Of a stretch of DNA of 64,000 nucleotides, positions 7,064-15,417 are shown in pieces. The first letter of the stretch is position 1, and every line of letters begins with the position of its first letter. The position numbers and the translations under genes were made by a program. Source of the DNA: Roseateles puraquae. Lineage in GTDB: Bacteria; Pseudomonadota; Gammaproteobacteria; Burkholderiales; Burkholderiaceae_C. The notes beneath the pieces were generated by a model. That model was given only the letters and a program-made list of their open reading frames with translations. It was not told the origin of the DNA and made no database searches. The stretch lies in the NCBI RefSeq assembly GCF_002205845.1, contig NZ_NISI01000002.1, positions 434,001 through 498,000 on the forward strand. Direction: 5' to 3'.

Positions 7064-9310
7064 ATGCTCAATCCCCATCGCATCGACCAGCTCCTCACCG
7101 CCGGCCCCGCGCGTGCCGCCGGCCTGTCCCGCCGCGGCTTCGTCACCACCTCGGTGGGCGGCGCCGTTGGTCTCGCCCTGCTGCCGGGCGCGGCCCTGGC
7201 CCAGGGCCAGCCGGCCGCCAAACCCGGCAGCAAGCCGACCGAGCAGCCGCTGGCCTTCATCAGCATCGCGCCGGACGGCACCACCACCATCCTGTGCAAC
7301 CGCATGGACATGGGCCAGGGCATCGAGACCGGCCTGGCCATGCTCTGCGCCGAAGACCTGGACGCCGACTGGTCCAAGGTGCGCACCGGCTTTGGTGACC
7401 AGAAGGGCGCCTACGTCGACCCGATGTTCGGCATGCACCTGACCGGCGGCTCCAACTCCATCAAGAACAGCTACACGCAGTACCGCGAACTCGGTGCCCG
7501 CACCAAGGCCATGCTGCTGGCCGCGGCGGCGCAGAGCTGGGGCGTGCCGGCAGCGTCGCTGAAGGCCGAGAACGGGGTCATCAGCGGTGCCGGCAAGTCG
7601 GCCGGTTATGGCGAGTTCTTCGATGCGGCCATGAAGCTGCCCGTGCCCGAGGCCGTCACGCTGAAGGACCCGTCGGCCTTCAAGCTCATCGGCAAGCCCA
7701 CTGGTCTGGTGGTCAGCCAGGCCAAGAGCACCGGCCACCAGGCCTACGGCATGGACGTGCAGCTGCCCGGCATGGCGGTGGCCGTCATCCAGCGCCCGCC
7801 GGTCTTCAACGGCAAGGTGGCCAAGCTCGATGCCAGCGAGGCGCTCAAGGTCAAGGGCGTGAAGGCCGTGCTGCCGGTGCCGCTGGACCGTGGCGGCCAG
7901 GGCGTGGCGGTGGTGGCCAGCGGCTACTGGGCCGCCAAGAAGGGGCGCGAGGCGCTCAAGGTCGACTGGGACCTCGCCCGTGTCGGCAAACCCGACACCG
8001 CCGCACTCACGAAGCAATACCTGGCCCTGGCCAAGACCCCCGGCACGCCGGCGCCCAAGCCTGAGTTCCAGGCCGACGCCAGCGCCTGGGCCAAGGCGCC
8101 GAAGAAGATCACCGCCGACTTCGTCTTCCCCTACCTCAACCACGCGCAGATGGAGCCCCTGGCCTGCACGGTGGACCTGAAGGCCGACCGCTGCGACTTC
8201 TACTACGCCTCGCAGATGCCGGGCCTGGACGCCATGGCCCTGGCCAAGGCCGTGGGCCTGAAGCCCGAGCAGGTGCAGATCAACGTGCAGATGGCGGGCG
8301 GCGGCTTCGGTCGCCGCGCCACGCCCGCGACCGAATGGCCGCGCGAGGCGGCAGCGGTTGCCGTGGCCCTGCAACAGGCGGGCAAGCCCATGCCGGTGAA
8401 GGTGATCTGGAGCCGCGAGGACGACATCAAGGCCGGCTACTACCGGCCCATGACCGTGCATCGCGCCGAGATCGGCTTCGATGCCAGCGGCAAGGTGCTC
8501 GGCTGGCAGCACCGCATCGTCAGCCAGAGCATCCTGAAGGGCTCGCCGCTGGAAGGCTTCGGCTACCAGAAGGGTGTGGACGGCACCACCACCGAAGGCA
8601 TGCGCGACCCCTACGACATCCCGATGAACCTCAGCGTCCATCACCCCGATGTCAACGTGCCGGTGCTGTGGTGGCGCTCGGTGGGCTCCACCCACACCGC
8701 CTACGTGATGGAGACGCTGGTCGACGAAATCGCGTTCAGCACCAAGCAGGACCCGGTCGCCTACCGCATGAAGCTGATGGCCGGCAACCCCAAGGCCGAC
8801 CGCCATCGCGCGGCGCTGCAGGCCGCCGTCGACAAGAGCGGCTACGGCAAACGCAAGCTCAAGCCCGGCCAGGCCTGGGGCGTGGCGGTGCACGAGAGCT
8901 TCGAGTCGGTGGTGGCCTATGTCGTCGTGGCCAGCATGAAGGGCAAGGGCAAGGACCGCCAGCCGGTGCTGCAGGAAGTGCACGCCGGCGTGCACTGCAA
9001 CCTGTGCGTCAACCCGCGCGCGGTGGAGACGCAGGTGCAGGGCGCGGCCATCATGGCCCTGGGCACCACGATGCCGACGCATCACGTGACCTTCAAGGAC
9101 GGTGCCGTGGAGCAGAACAACTTCTACGACATGGCCATGCCGCGCCTGACGGATGCCCCCAAGGTGATGACGGTCAGCATCGTGCCCAGCAACGACCTGC
9201 CCAAGGGCATGGGCGAGCCCGGCCTGCCGCCGCTGGCCCCGGCCCTCGCGAATGCGGTGGCCCGCCTCACGGGGCAACGCCAGCGGGAGCTGCCGTTCCG
9301 GTTCGCCTGA
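7064..9310 (+). CDS. molybdopterin-binding subunit of a molybdenum hydroxylase (isoquinoline 1-oxidoreductase beta-like)
   Basis: Catalytic subunit, 748 aa. The N-terminus carries a twin-arginine signal (SRRGFV at residues 22-27, then a hydrophobic stretch ending ALAQG), so the folded cofactor-loaded enzyme is probably exported, with the small subunit as passenger. The Ald_Xan_dh_C2-type molybdopterin domains fill the rest: RMDMGQGIETGLAM near the N-terminus, MAGGGFGRRATP in the middle, and the catalytic Glu region GMGEPGLPPLAPALANAV near the C-terminus. Start ATG at 7064 follows a good ribosome-binding site (gaggagaac); an upstream in-frame start at 7016 would overlap the small-subunit gene. 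No XdhC-like insertion chaperone or cytochrome subunit gene is adjacent. Function as an N-heterocycle or aldehyde oxidoreductase is a family inference. Confidence 0.87.
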   Translation: MLNPHRIDQLLTAGPARAAGLSRRGFVTTSVGGAVGLALLPGAALAQGQPAAKPGSKPTEQPLAFISIAPDGTTTILCNRMDMGQGIETGLAMLCAEDLDADWSKVRTGFGDQKGAYVDPMFGMHLTGGSNSIKNSYTQYRELGARTKAMLLAAAAQSWGVPAASLKAENGVISGAGKSAGYGEFFDAAMKLPVPEAVTLKDPSAFKLIGKPTGLVVSQAKSTGHQAYGMDVQLPGMAVAVIQRPPVFNGKVAKLDASEALKVKGVKAVLPVPLDRGGQGVAVVASGYWAAKKGREALKVDWDLARVGKPDTAALTKQYLALAKTPGTPAPKPEFQADASAWAKAPKKITADFVFPYLNHAQMEPLACTVDLKADRCDFYYASQMPGLDAMALAKAVGLKPEQVQINVQMAGGGFGRRATPATEWPREAAAVAVALQQAGKPMPVKVIWSREDDIKAGYYRPMTVHRAEIGFDASGKVLGWQHRIVSQSILKGSPLEGFGYQKGVDGTTTEGMRDPYDIPMNLSVHHPDVNVPVLWWRSVGSTHTAYVMETLVDEIAFSTKQDPVAYRMKLMAGNPKADRHRAALQAAVDKSGYGKRKLKPGQAWGVAVHESFESVVAYVVVASMKGKGKDRQPVLQEVHAGVHCNLCVNPRAVETQVQGAAIMALGTTMPTHHVTFKDGAVEQNNFYDMAMPRLTDAPKVMTVSIVPSNDLPKGMGEPGLPPLAPALANAVARLTGQRQRELPFRFA

Positions 9311-9314
9311 GGCC

Positions 9315-9524
9315 TCAGGCCGCGGTGCTGGCCGGTGCCGGTGGGTAGCCGGCTTCGGTCAGCACCAGCGCCAGCGCGTCGCGGGGCAGCTGGCTCTCGA
9401 CCGCCGCGGTGCGCGCTTCGCGGTCGACCTCGATGCGGGCCTGGCTGTCGGCGGCCTTCAGTGCTTCGGTGATGGCAGCCACGCAATGGCCGCAGCTCAT
9501 GTCGGGCAAGGTGAATCGGTGCAT
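9315..9524 (-). CDS. heavy-metal-associated (HMA) domain protein, CopZ-like
   Basis: 69-residue single HMA domain with the metal site MSCGHC (Cys11 and Cys14) and a beta-alpha-beta-beta-alpha-beta length. Such proteins bind Cu(I) or another soft metal and pass it to a P-type ATPase. The usual ATPase and CueR genes are absent nearby, so it stands alone, convergent with the molybdenum hydroxylase (4 bp apart) and divergent from the FMN reductase (32 bp). The C-terminal tail is Ala/Pro-rich. Confidence 0.85.
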   Translation of the reverse strand: MHRFTLPDMSCGHCVAAITEALKAADSQARIEVDREARTAAVESQLPRDALALVLTEAGYPPAPASTAA

Positions 9525-9556
9525 GGAGGTCTCCGTGGGGCTGGCATCATGCCCGC

Positions 9557-10114
9557 ATGCACATCATCGCCCTGAGTGGTGCGCTGCGGCGCGCCTCCTA
9601 CAACACGGCCCTGCTGCGGGCCGCCGCGGCCCTGGCGCCGGACGGCGTCACGATCGAGGTCCGCACGCTTCACGGCATTCCGCTGTACGACGGTGACCTG
9701 GAGGCCGAGGGCATCCCGGCCGCCGTGACGACGCTTCGCGAGGCCATTCGCGCGGCTGACGGCCTGCTGATCGCCACGCCCGAGTACAACAACAGCATTC
9801 CTGGCGTGCTCAAGAACGGGCTGGACTGGCTGTCGCGCCCGAGCGGCGAGGGCGCCCGGCTCTTCGGCGGCAGGCCGGTGGCCGTCGTCGGCGCCACGCC
9901 CGGGGGCTTCGGCACGGTGCAGGCCCAGGACGCCATGCTCAGCGTGCTGCGGGCCTTCGGCTGTGACGCCTGGTTCGGCGGCCGGCTGATGCTGTCGCAT
10001 GCCAGCGCGGCCTTCGATGCCGACGGTCACCTGACCGAGGAGAAGCTGCTCAACCAACTGCGCAGCTTCATCGAAGGTTTTGTCGCCCACATCCGCCACC
10101 GGAGCACCGCATGA
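9557..10114 (+). CDS. NADPH-dependent FMN reductase family protein
   Basis: 185-aa flavodoxin-fold protein of the chromate reductase/azoreductase/SsuE group. The FMN phosphate loop is SGALRRASYNTALLRAA, and PEYNNSIPGVLKNGLDWLS is the family signature for flavin and subunit contacts. It likely reduces FMN, quinones or metals with NAD(P)H in the cytosol. The stop overlaps the start of the pirin gene by 4 bp (ATGA), so both are expressed together; this suggests a role in redox or quinone stress, which is inference. Confidence 0.88.
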   Translation: MHIIALSGALRRASYNTALLRAAAALAPDGVTIEVRTLHGIPLYDGDLEAEGIPAAVTTLREAIRAADGLLIATPEYNNSIPGVLKNGLDWLSRPSGEGARLFGGRPVAVVGATPGGFGTVQAQDAMLSVLRAFGCDAWFGGRLMLSHASAAFDADGHLTEEKLLNQLRSFIEGFVAHIRHRSTA

Positions 10115-11019
10115 GCCTGCATGTCGAACGCATCACCAGCCACGTCGGCGACGTCGGCGGCATCCCCATCCAGCGTGCGCTGCCGAACAAGGGGCGCCGC
10201 GTCATCGGCGCCTGGTGCTTTGCCGACCATGCCGGGCCGGCCACCCTGCCGCCTGAGCGGCGCATGAACGTCGGGCCGCATCCCCACACCGGGCTGTCGA
10301 CCTTCAGCTGGATGATTGAAGGCGAGATCCTGCACCGCGACAGCCTCGGCTCCGAGCAGGTGCTGCGCGCCGGCCAGGTCAACCTGATGACGGCCGGCCA
10401 CGGCATCAGCCACAGCGAGGAGTCGCTGACCGACCGCATCCACTTGGCCCAGCTGTGGATCGCGCTGCCCGACGCCGAGCGCGAGCGCGCGCCGAGCTTC
10501 CAGCACTTCCCGGACCTGCCGCGCTGCGGCGTGGGTGGCTTTGAGGGCACGGTGCTCGTCGGTGAACTGGCGGGCCAGCGCTCCCCGGTGCCGAGCTTCA
10601 CGCCGCTGCTGGGCGTCGACCTGGTCGCCGACGGGCCGGCCGATGCGGTGCTCGCGCTGCAGCCGGCGTTCGAGCATGGCTTCATGCTGCTCGAAGGCGC
10701 TGTGGAGGTCGCGCCCACCGGGCACGACGCCGTCGAGACGGTGGAGCCCGGCACGTTGCTTTACGTCGGCCCGGGCTGCCCCTCGGTCGAGCTGCGCTGC
10801 AGCGCGGCGGCGCGCCTGCTGCTGCTGGGCGGCACGCCCTGGCCCCAGCCGCCGCTCTTGTGGTGGAACTTCGTCGGCCGCGAGCCGGCGGAGATGGCCG
10901 CCTGGGCGCAGGACTGGGCCCGCGAGGACGGCGGGCGCTTCGGCGGCGTCCAGGGCTATGCCGGCCCGCGCATCGTCGTGCCGCCGGTGCCGCCCCTGCG
11001 CAAGCCCGAGCCCGTCTGA
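10111..11019 (+). CDS. pirin family protein
   Basis: 302-aa bicupin of the pirin family, close to the usual 280-300 residues. The N-terminal cupin contains the metal ligands: NVGPHPHTGLSTF (two His) and GHGISHSE (His and Glu). Bacterial pirins are iron-binding and some act as quercetin 2,3-dioxygenases or redox regulators; which applies here is unknown. Translationally coupled to the upstream FMN reductase (ATGA overlap). The C-terminal cupin ends in a Pro-rich tail. About 190 bp without a gene follow, in which only weak symmetry is visible. Confidence 0.9.
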   Translation: MSLHVERITSHVGDVGGIPIQRALPNKGRRVIGAWCFADHAGPATLPPERRMNVGPHPHTGLSTFSWMIEGEILHRDSLGSEQVLRAGQVNLMTAGHGISHSEESLTDRIHLAQLWIALPDAERERAPSFQHFPDLPRCGVGGFEGTVLVGELAGQRSPVPSFTPLLGVDLVADGPADAVLALQPAFEHGFMLLEGAVEVAPTGHDAVETVEPGTLLYVGPGCPSVELRCSAAARLLLLGGTPWPQPPLLWWNFVGREPAEMAAWAQDWAREDGGRFGGVQGYAGPRIVVPPVPPLRKPEPV

Positions 11020-11210
11020 CGCCCGGGCTGGCGGCCGGCAGGCTGCCAATTCGTGACGGATTCCCGGGGTCTTCCGCCGCCGGGTGCCCGGCCTGCAACG
11101 GCCTGTCGCCGCCTCCTGCAGTTCGTCCCCCGGCCTGACCGGCGTGTCGCCTCGGGCCCACGCAGGCTGCAGCGGCTGCGTACAGTGGGCTCCAACGACA
11201 AGATTCCGCC

Positions 11211-12656
11211 ATGAGCACCTCCTTCACTCCCAGCCCCCAGCAGCAGCTCTGGATCGAGCGCTGGCAGCGCTTCTCGGCCGCCGCCGTGCGCTATTTCCAC
11301 GCCTACGCCGGCTGGCTGGTGGGCATCAGCTGGCGGCGTTTCGTGCTGCTGTCGTTGGCGCTGATGATCGGCGTCAACGTGCTGAAGAACCTGCCGCCCT
11401 TCACCTGGCGCATCAGCGAGCAGGTCGAGGAGCATGACCATGGCGCCGCGCGTCGCCAGGCCAAGCTGGAGGCTGACGCCAAGAAGGCCGCCGAGCGGGC
11501 CCGCCAGGCGGTCGACAAGGCGGCCGAGAAGGTCGGCAAGAAGTTCGGCGACAAGGGCATCCACTACGAGGTCAAGATCGACGAGCGCGGCATCCGCATC
11601 CAGCCGGTGCCCGCCGCCTCGGCGGCCAGCGCCGTGGAAGACAACGGCGAGCCCAAGGCTGACGCCCCGGCCCCGGCCATCTCGATCGACTTCCCCAAGA
11701 GCGCCAAGCCTGAGGATGTGCGCGCCGCCATCGACCAGGCCAAGGACCAGCTCGACCAGCTCAAGCAGGAAGCCAACGAGGTCGAGCAGGCGCAGCAGGA
11801 GGCGGCCGACGCCCAGGCTGCACTGCAGGACGCCATCGAGGAATCGCGCAACGCCCAGAGCCGCAAGCGCGTGACCGTGGTGCAGGCGGGTGACTCCCTG
11901 GTGGACCTGGCCATCCTGTGGATCCTGGCCTCGGCCGTGATCAAGGCCATGTACAAGGGCCGCATCCAGGCCGAGGTGAAAGCCGCGCAGGCCGCCGAGA
12001 ACGCCGAAAGCGAGGCGCTGAAGCGCCAGGTCGTCGAGGCCCGCATGGCCGCGATGCAGGCGCAGGTGGAGCCGCACTTCCTGTTCAACACGCTGGCCAG
12101 CATCGACCACCTGATCGAGGTCGACCCGCCTCGCGCCAGCCAGATGCAGAAGAACCTCATCGCGCTGCTGCGGGCGTCCATGCCCACCATGCGCGAGGCC
12201 AACGCCAATGGCGCCGTGCGCGACCTGGGTCGTGAGCTGGCCGTGATCCGGCCGTATCTCGAGATCCTGAAGATGCGCATGGAAGAGCGCCTGCAGACCG
12301 AGATCGACGTGCCCGACGGCCTGATGTCGGCGGAGTTCCCGCCCATGATGATCCAGGGCCTGGTGGAGAACGCCATCAAGCATGGCCTGGAGCCCAAGGC
12401 TGAAGGCGGCAAGCTCACCGTCAAGGCCGAGATCGTGCACGGCAAGCTGGCCGTCACGGTAGCCGACACGGGGCTGGGCTTCGGCCGCGCAGCCACCAGC
12501 GGCACCGGCGTGGGCCTGGCCAACATCCGCGAGCGCCTGCAGCTGTTGCATGGCAACAAGGCCGCCGTCACCGTCACCGAGAACCAACCCTCGGGCACCG
12601 TGGTCACCATCACCGTGCCCTACCGCAGCCGCAACGACGAAGGAGCGTCAGCATGA
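11211..12656 (+). CDS. LytS/AlgZ-type sensor histidine kinase
   Basis: 481-aa membrane kinase of the His_kinase (LytS) family. One membrane segment at about 42-60 (FVLLSLALMIGVNVLKNL), then a long Ala/Lys/Glu-rich, probably coiled-coil region (about 75-215), a second hydrophobic segment near 225-245 (SLVDLAILWILASAVIKAMY), the phosphoacceptor box EPHFLFNTLASIDHLIE, and an ATPase domain with ENAIKHGLEP and DTGLGFG. The unusually long charged stretch between the membrane segments is not a known sensor domain. It is followed by a small membrane protein (4-bp overlap) and then a LytTR response regulator, so it very likely phosphorylates the latter. The arrangement resembles AlgZ/AlgR. Confidence 0.87.
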   Translation: MSTSFTPSPQQQLWIERWQRFSAAAVRYFHAYAGWLVGISWRRFVLLSLALMIGVNVLKNLPPFTWRISEQVEEHDHGAARRQAKLEADAKKAAERARQAVDKAAEKVGKKFGDKGIHYEVKIDERGIRIQPVPAASAASAVEDNGEPKADAPAPAISIDFPKSAKPEDVRAAIDQAKDQLDQLKQEANEVEQAQQEAADAQAALQDAIEESRNAQSRKRVTVVQAGDSLVDLAILWILASAVIKAMYKGRIQAEVKAAQAAENAESEALKRQVVEARMAAMQAQVEPHFLFNTLASIDHLIEVDPPRASQMQKNLIALLRASMPTMREANANGAVRDLGRELAVIRPYLEILKMRMEERLQTEIDVPDGLMSAEFPPMMIQGLVENAIKHGLEPKAEGGKLTVKAEIVHGKLAVTVADTGLGFGRAATSGTGVGLANIRERLQLLHGNKAAVTVTENQPSGTVVTITVPYRSRNDEGASA

Positions 12657-13078
12657 AGACCCTGTTCAAGATCCTGTTCATCGGCACCGCGCTGATGGTG
12701 CTGGCCGCGATGTTCGGTGGCTTCGCGCTGCTGCATCACCACGGCTCGGACATGCACATCGTGGTCAACGACGAGGAGCTCTTCCTCGGCGGCAATGGCT
12801 TAGGCGACTGGCTGGGCGCCAGCATCGGCCTGTTCGTGGCCAGCGCGGTCTGCGTGGTCGTGCTGCCGCTGGTGCTGCTGCTGGGCGTGGCGCTGCCGCT
12901 GCTCCTCGTGCTGGGCGTGATGGGCGTGGTGATCGCCAGCCTGCTGGGCGTGGGCGCGCTCTTGGGTTCACCGCTGATCTTGCTGGGCCTGCTGGTGTTC
13001 ATCGTGCTGCGCAACCGCAGCCGGGCGAACGCCCATGTCAGTGCACAGGCGCAGTCGGCGCGTTCCACGGCCGCCTGA
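12653..13078 (+). CDS. small polytopic membrane protein between kinase and LytTR regulator
   Basis: 141-aa protein with an N-terminal hydrophobic segment (about 5-25), a short His/Asp-rich loop (HHHGSDMHIVVNDEE), then about three closely spaced hydrophobic segments (roughly 55-120) rich in Leu, Gly and Val. No known domain was recognised. Its start overlaps the kinase stop (ATGA) and it sits 20 bp before the response regulator, so it belongs to this signalling operon and may be an accessory sensor or modulator. Function unknown. Confidence 0.75.
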   Translation: MKTLFKILFIGTALMVLAAMFGGFALLHHHGSDMHIVVNDEELFLGGNGLGDWLGASIGLFVASAVCVVVLPLVLLLGVALPLLLVLGVMGVVIASLLGVGALLGSPLILLGLLVFIVLRNRSRANAHVSAQAQSARSTAA

Positions 13079-13098
13079 TTCGTCTAGCATCGCCGGCC

Positions 13099-13920
13099 AT
13101 GAACACCCCCACCCCCATCCGGGCCGTTCTGGCCGACGACGAACGCCTGATGCGCGAACAGCTGCGCAGCCGCCTCACCGAGGTCTGGCCCGAGCTGGAG
13201 ATCGTGGCCGAGGCCAAGAACGGCCTCGAAGCCGTGGAGCTGACCCGCGAACACAAGCCCGACCTGGTCTTCCTGGACATCCGCATGCCGGGCCTGACCG
13301 GCGTGGATGCCGCCCGCCAGATCGCCCAGCTGCCCGAGGACGATGACTGGCTGGTGCCCGAGATCGTCTTCATCACCGCCTATGACCAGTACGCGGTCGA
13401 GGCCTTCGAGCAGGGTGTGGCCGACTACGTCCTCAAGCCCGCCGAGCGCGACCGGCTGCAGCTCACGGTGGCCCGCATCAAGAAGCGCCTGGCCCAGCGC
13501 GAGGGCAAGGAAGTGGTGGAGACCTCGTCAGCGCCGCTGCAGCAGCTGCTGCACAAGCTCAGCGCCCAGGTCAACGGCGCCGGGGCCAAGCCGGCCTACC
13601 TGCAATGGATCCAGGCCACCGTCGGCCAGGCCATTCAGATGATCCCGGTGGAGGACGTGCTCTTCTTCATCAGCGACGAGAAGTACACCCGGGTGCAGAC
13701 CGCCAAGATCGAGGCCCTCATCCGCAAGCCCATCAAGGAGCTGGTGGACGAACTCGACCCGCAACTCTTCTGGCAGATCCACCGCTCCACCCTCGTGAAC
13801 GCCCGCGCCATCGACGGCATCACCCGCGACTTCCGCGGCCGCCAGCTGGTGGGTGTGAAGGGGCTGACCGAGAAGCTCGAAGTCAGCCGCAGCTACACGC
13901 ACCTGTTCAAGGGGATGTAA
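13099..13920 (+). CDS. LytTR-family response regulator (AlgR-like)
   Basis: 273-aa regulator. Receiver domain at about 6-125 with acidic pocket LADDE, phospho-Asp in LVFLDIRMPGLTG, Thr in FITAYDQ and the conserved Lys in YVLKPAERDRL. LytTR DNA-binding domain at about 165-273 (DVLFFISDEKYTRVQT, FWQIHRSTLVNARAI, LEVSRSYTHLFK). Start ATG at 13099 gives a normal N-terminus; a longer open frame upstream overlaps the membrane-protein gene and is not credible. Cognate kinase is the LytS-type gene at 11211. Target genes are unknown. Confidence 0.9.
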   Translation: MNTPTPIRAVLADDERLMREQLRSRLTEVWPELEIVAEAKNGLEAVELTREHKPDLVFLDIRMPGLTGVDAARQIAQLPEDDDWLVPEIVFITAYDQYAVEAFEQGVADYVLKPAERDRLQLTVARIKKRLAQREGKEVVETSSAPLQQLLHKLSAQVNGAGAKPAYLQWIQATVGQAIQMIPVEDVLFFISDEKYTRVQTAKIEALIRKPIKELVDELDPQLFWQIHRSTLVNARAIDGITRDFRGRQLVGVKGLTEKLEVSRSYTHLFKGM

Positions 13921-13942
13921 CGACGCCGGGGCTGCTCCGATT

Positions 13943-14018
13943 GCGGTCCGAGCGCCGGGCCGCTCCCAAGCCGGACCGCAGGCGATGTGCGAGCGGGGCA
14001 GGCCCCGCGAGCATCGCC
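13943..14018. repeat. nested inverted repeats between convergent genes
   Basis: Two hairpin-forming elements lie between the LytTR gene and fpr. GCGGTCCG (13943-13950) pairs with CGGACCGC (13972-13979). Then GGCGATG (13981-13987) pairs with CATCGCC (14012-14018) around an inner GCGGGG/CCCCGC stem (13993-13998/14003-14008). There is no U-tract, so it is not a classical intrinsic terminator. It may be a transcription-end structure or a dispersed repeat. Confidence 0.5.
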
Positions 14019-14086
14019 ATCCCCTTGGGGGATCGGCTGGGCTTGCCGGCGTTCAGCGCGGCAAGACCGGACGAGGGGCGCGTGAC

Positions 14087-14863
14087 CTACTGCTCCACGA
14101 AGGCGCGCTCGATGACGTAGTCGCCCGGCGTCGTGGTGCTGCCTTCCTTGAAGTTGCGCAGCTCCAGCATCTGCTTCATGTCCTTCAGCAGCGCCGGGCT
14201 GCCGCACAGCATGATGCGGTCGTCTTCGGGGTTGAGCGGCGGCAGGCCCAGGTCGGCCTGCAGCTTGCCGGTCTGGATGAGGTCGGTGATGCGGCCCATG
14301 TTCTTGTAGGGCTCGCGGGTCACGGTGGGGTAGTACAGCAGCTGGTTGCTGGCGTACTCGCCGAGGAACTCGTGCTTGGGCAGGTCCACCGTGAGGTGGT
14401 CGTGGTAGGCCAGCTCGGCCACCTCGCGCACGCCGTGCACGATGATGACCTTCTCGAAGCGCTCGTAGGTCTCGGGGTCGCGCACGATGCTGATGAAGGG
14501 CGCCAGGCCCGTGCCGCTGCCCAGCAGGTACAGGTTCTTGCCCGGCAGCAGGTAGTCGATGAGCAGCGTGCCGGTGGGCTTGCGGCCGACGATGATCTTG
14601 TCGCCCGGCTTGATGTGCTGCAGCTTGGAGGTCAGCGGGCCGTCGGGCACCTTGATGCTCAGGAACTCGAGGTTTTCCTCGTAGTTGGCGCTGACGATGG
14701 AGTAGGCGCGCAGCAGCGGCTTGCCGTTGTCGCCCTTCAGGCCAATCATCGTGAAATGACCGTTGGAGAAGCGCAGCGCCTGGTCGCGCGTCGTCGTGAA
14801 GCTGAACAGGCGGTCGGTCCAGTGATGGACGGTCAGGACGGTCTCTTCGTTGAAGGCACTCAT
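14087..14863 (-). CDS. fpr: ferredoxin--NADP(+) reductase
   Basis: 258-aa FAD flavoprotein moving electrons between NADP(H) and ferredoxin/flavodoxin. The FAD-binding RAYSIVSANYEENLEF motif and the NADP-binding LLGSGTGLAPFIS motif are intact, and the C-terminus YVIERAFVEQ resembles bacterial class-I Fpr. The ATG at 14863 starts MSAFNEETV, matching the family; an upstream TTG would add 27 unlikely residues. It is downstream of soxR on the same strand (77 bp gap). Fpr is a classical SoxR/SoxS or oxidative-stress target, so regulation by SoxR is plausible but the operator seen lies on the far side of soxR. Confidence 0.92.
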   Translation of the reverse strand: MSAFNEETVLTVHHWTDRLFSFTTTRDQALRFSNGHFTMIGLKGDNGKPLLRAYSIVSANYEENLEFLSIKVPDGPLTSKLQHIKPGDKIIVGRKPTGTLLIDYLLPGKNLYLLGSGTGLAPFISIVRDPETYERFEKVIIVHGVREVAELAYHDHLTVDLPKHEFLGEYASNQLLYYPTVTREPYKNMGRITDLIQTGKLQADLGLPPLNPEDDRIMLCGSPALLKDMKQMLELRNFKEGSTTTPGDYVIERAFVEQ

Positions 14864-14940
14864 GGGCGCTCGCTGAGGTTCTGGTGACGGGTAAACCCGA
14901 TATTTTCGCCGGGATTTGATATTCGGCTTTCGCGCAAGGG

Positions 14941-15417
14941 TCAACGATCGGTTTCTATGCGCAGAAGCCGGGCGCCGGTGCCTGTCGCCGCAACCTCATC
15001 CTGCGGGTTGTACAGGGCGCAGGCCTTGAGCGACAGGCAGCCGCAGCCGATGCAGCCGGTCAGCCGCTGGCGCAACTGCTGCAGCGCGGCGATGCGCGCA
15101 TCCAGCAGCGGGGCCCAGCTGGCCGAGAGCCGGGCCCAGTCGGCCTTGGTCGGCGTTCGAGCATCGGGCAAGGTGGCCAGCGCCGCCTTGATCTGCGGCA
15201 AGCTCAGGCCCACCGTCTGTGCCGCGCGAATGAACGCGATGCGGCGCAGCGCCTGGCGCGGGTACTGCCGGTGGCCGCCCGCGCTGCGACTGCCGCTGAG
15301 CAGCCCCTCGGCCTCGTAAAAGCGCAGCGCGCTGGCGGCGACGCCGGAGCGCTTGGCCAGTTGGCCGATCGACAGGGGCGAGGGGCTTGACTTCAAGTTC
15401 GCTTCAACTTTGACCAT
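14941..15417 (-). CDS. soxR: redox-sensitive MerR-family regulator SoxR
   Basis: 158-aa SoxR. MerR-type helix-turn-helix at about 14-80 (SIGQLAKRSGVAASALRFYE), dimerisation helix, and the [2Fe-2S] ligand motif CIGCGCLSLKAC (CX2CXCX5C, as in E. coli SoxR) near residues 120-132, followed by the usual NPQDE and GTGARLL tail. The oxidised cluster activates transcription in response to redox-cycling compounds. Start ATG at 15417 lies inside a CCATGG shared with the ATG of the divergent gene; a TTG seven codons later would keep the operator out of the coding region. Outside enterics SoxR usually acts directly on a few target genes rather than through SoxS. Confidence 0.92.
   Translation of the reverse strand: MVKVEANLKSSPSPLSIGQLAKRSGVAASALRFYEAEGLLSGSRSAGGHRQYPRQALRRIAFIRAAQTVGLSLPQIKAALATLPDARTPTKADWARLSASWAPLLDARIAALQQLRQRLTGCIGCGCLSLKACALYNPQDEVAATGTGARLLRIETDR
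15387..15414 (+). promoter_or_regulatory. MerR/SoxR-type promoter-operator
   Basis: TTGACT (15387-15392) is a consensus -35 box running into TCAAGTT-cgcttc-AACTTTGA, a near-perfect dyad. This is the layout of MerR-family activated promoters, where the dyad fills an over-long -35/-10 spacer. It overlaps the first codons of soxR and points at the questin-oxidase-like gene. The -10 box is poor, as expected for an activated promoter. Confidence 0.55.

Noticed and set aside
12550..13098. Long N-terminal extension of the LytTR regulator reading through the small membrane-protein gene
   Set aside because: The receiver domain begins naturally at ATG 13099; the extension is out of frame with a good membrane-protein gene and shows no domain.
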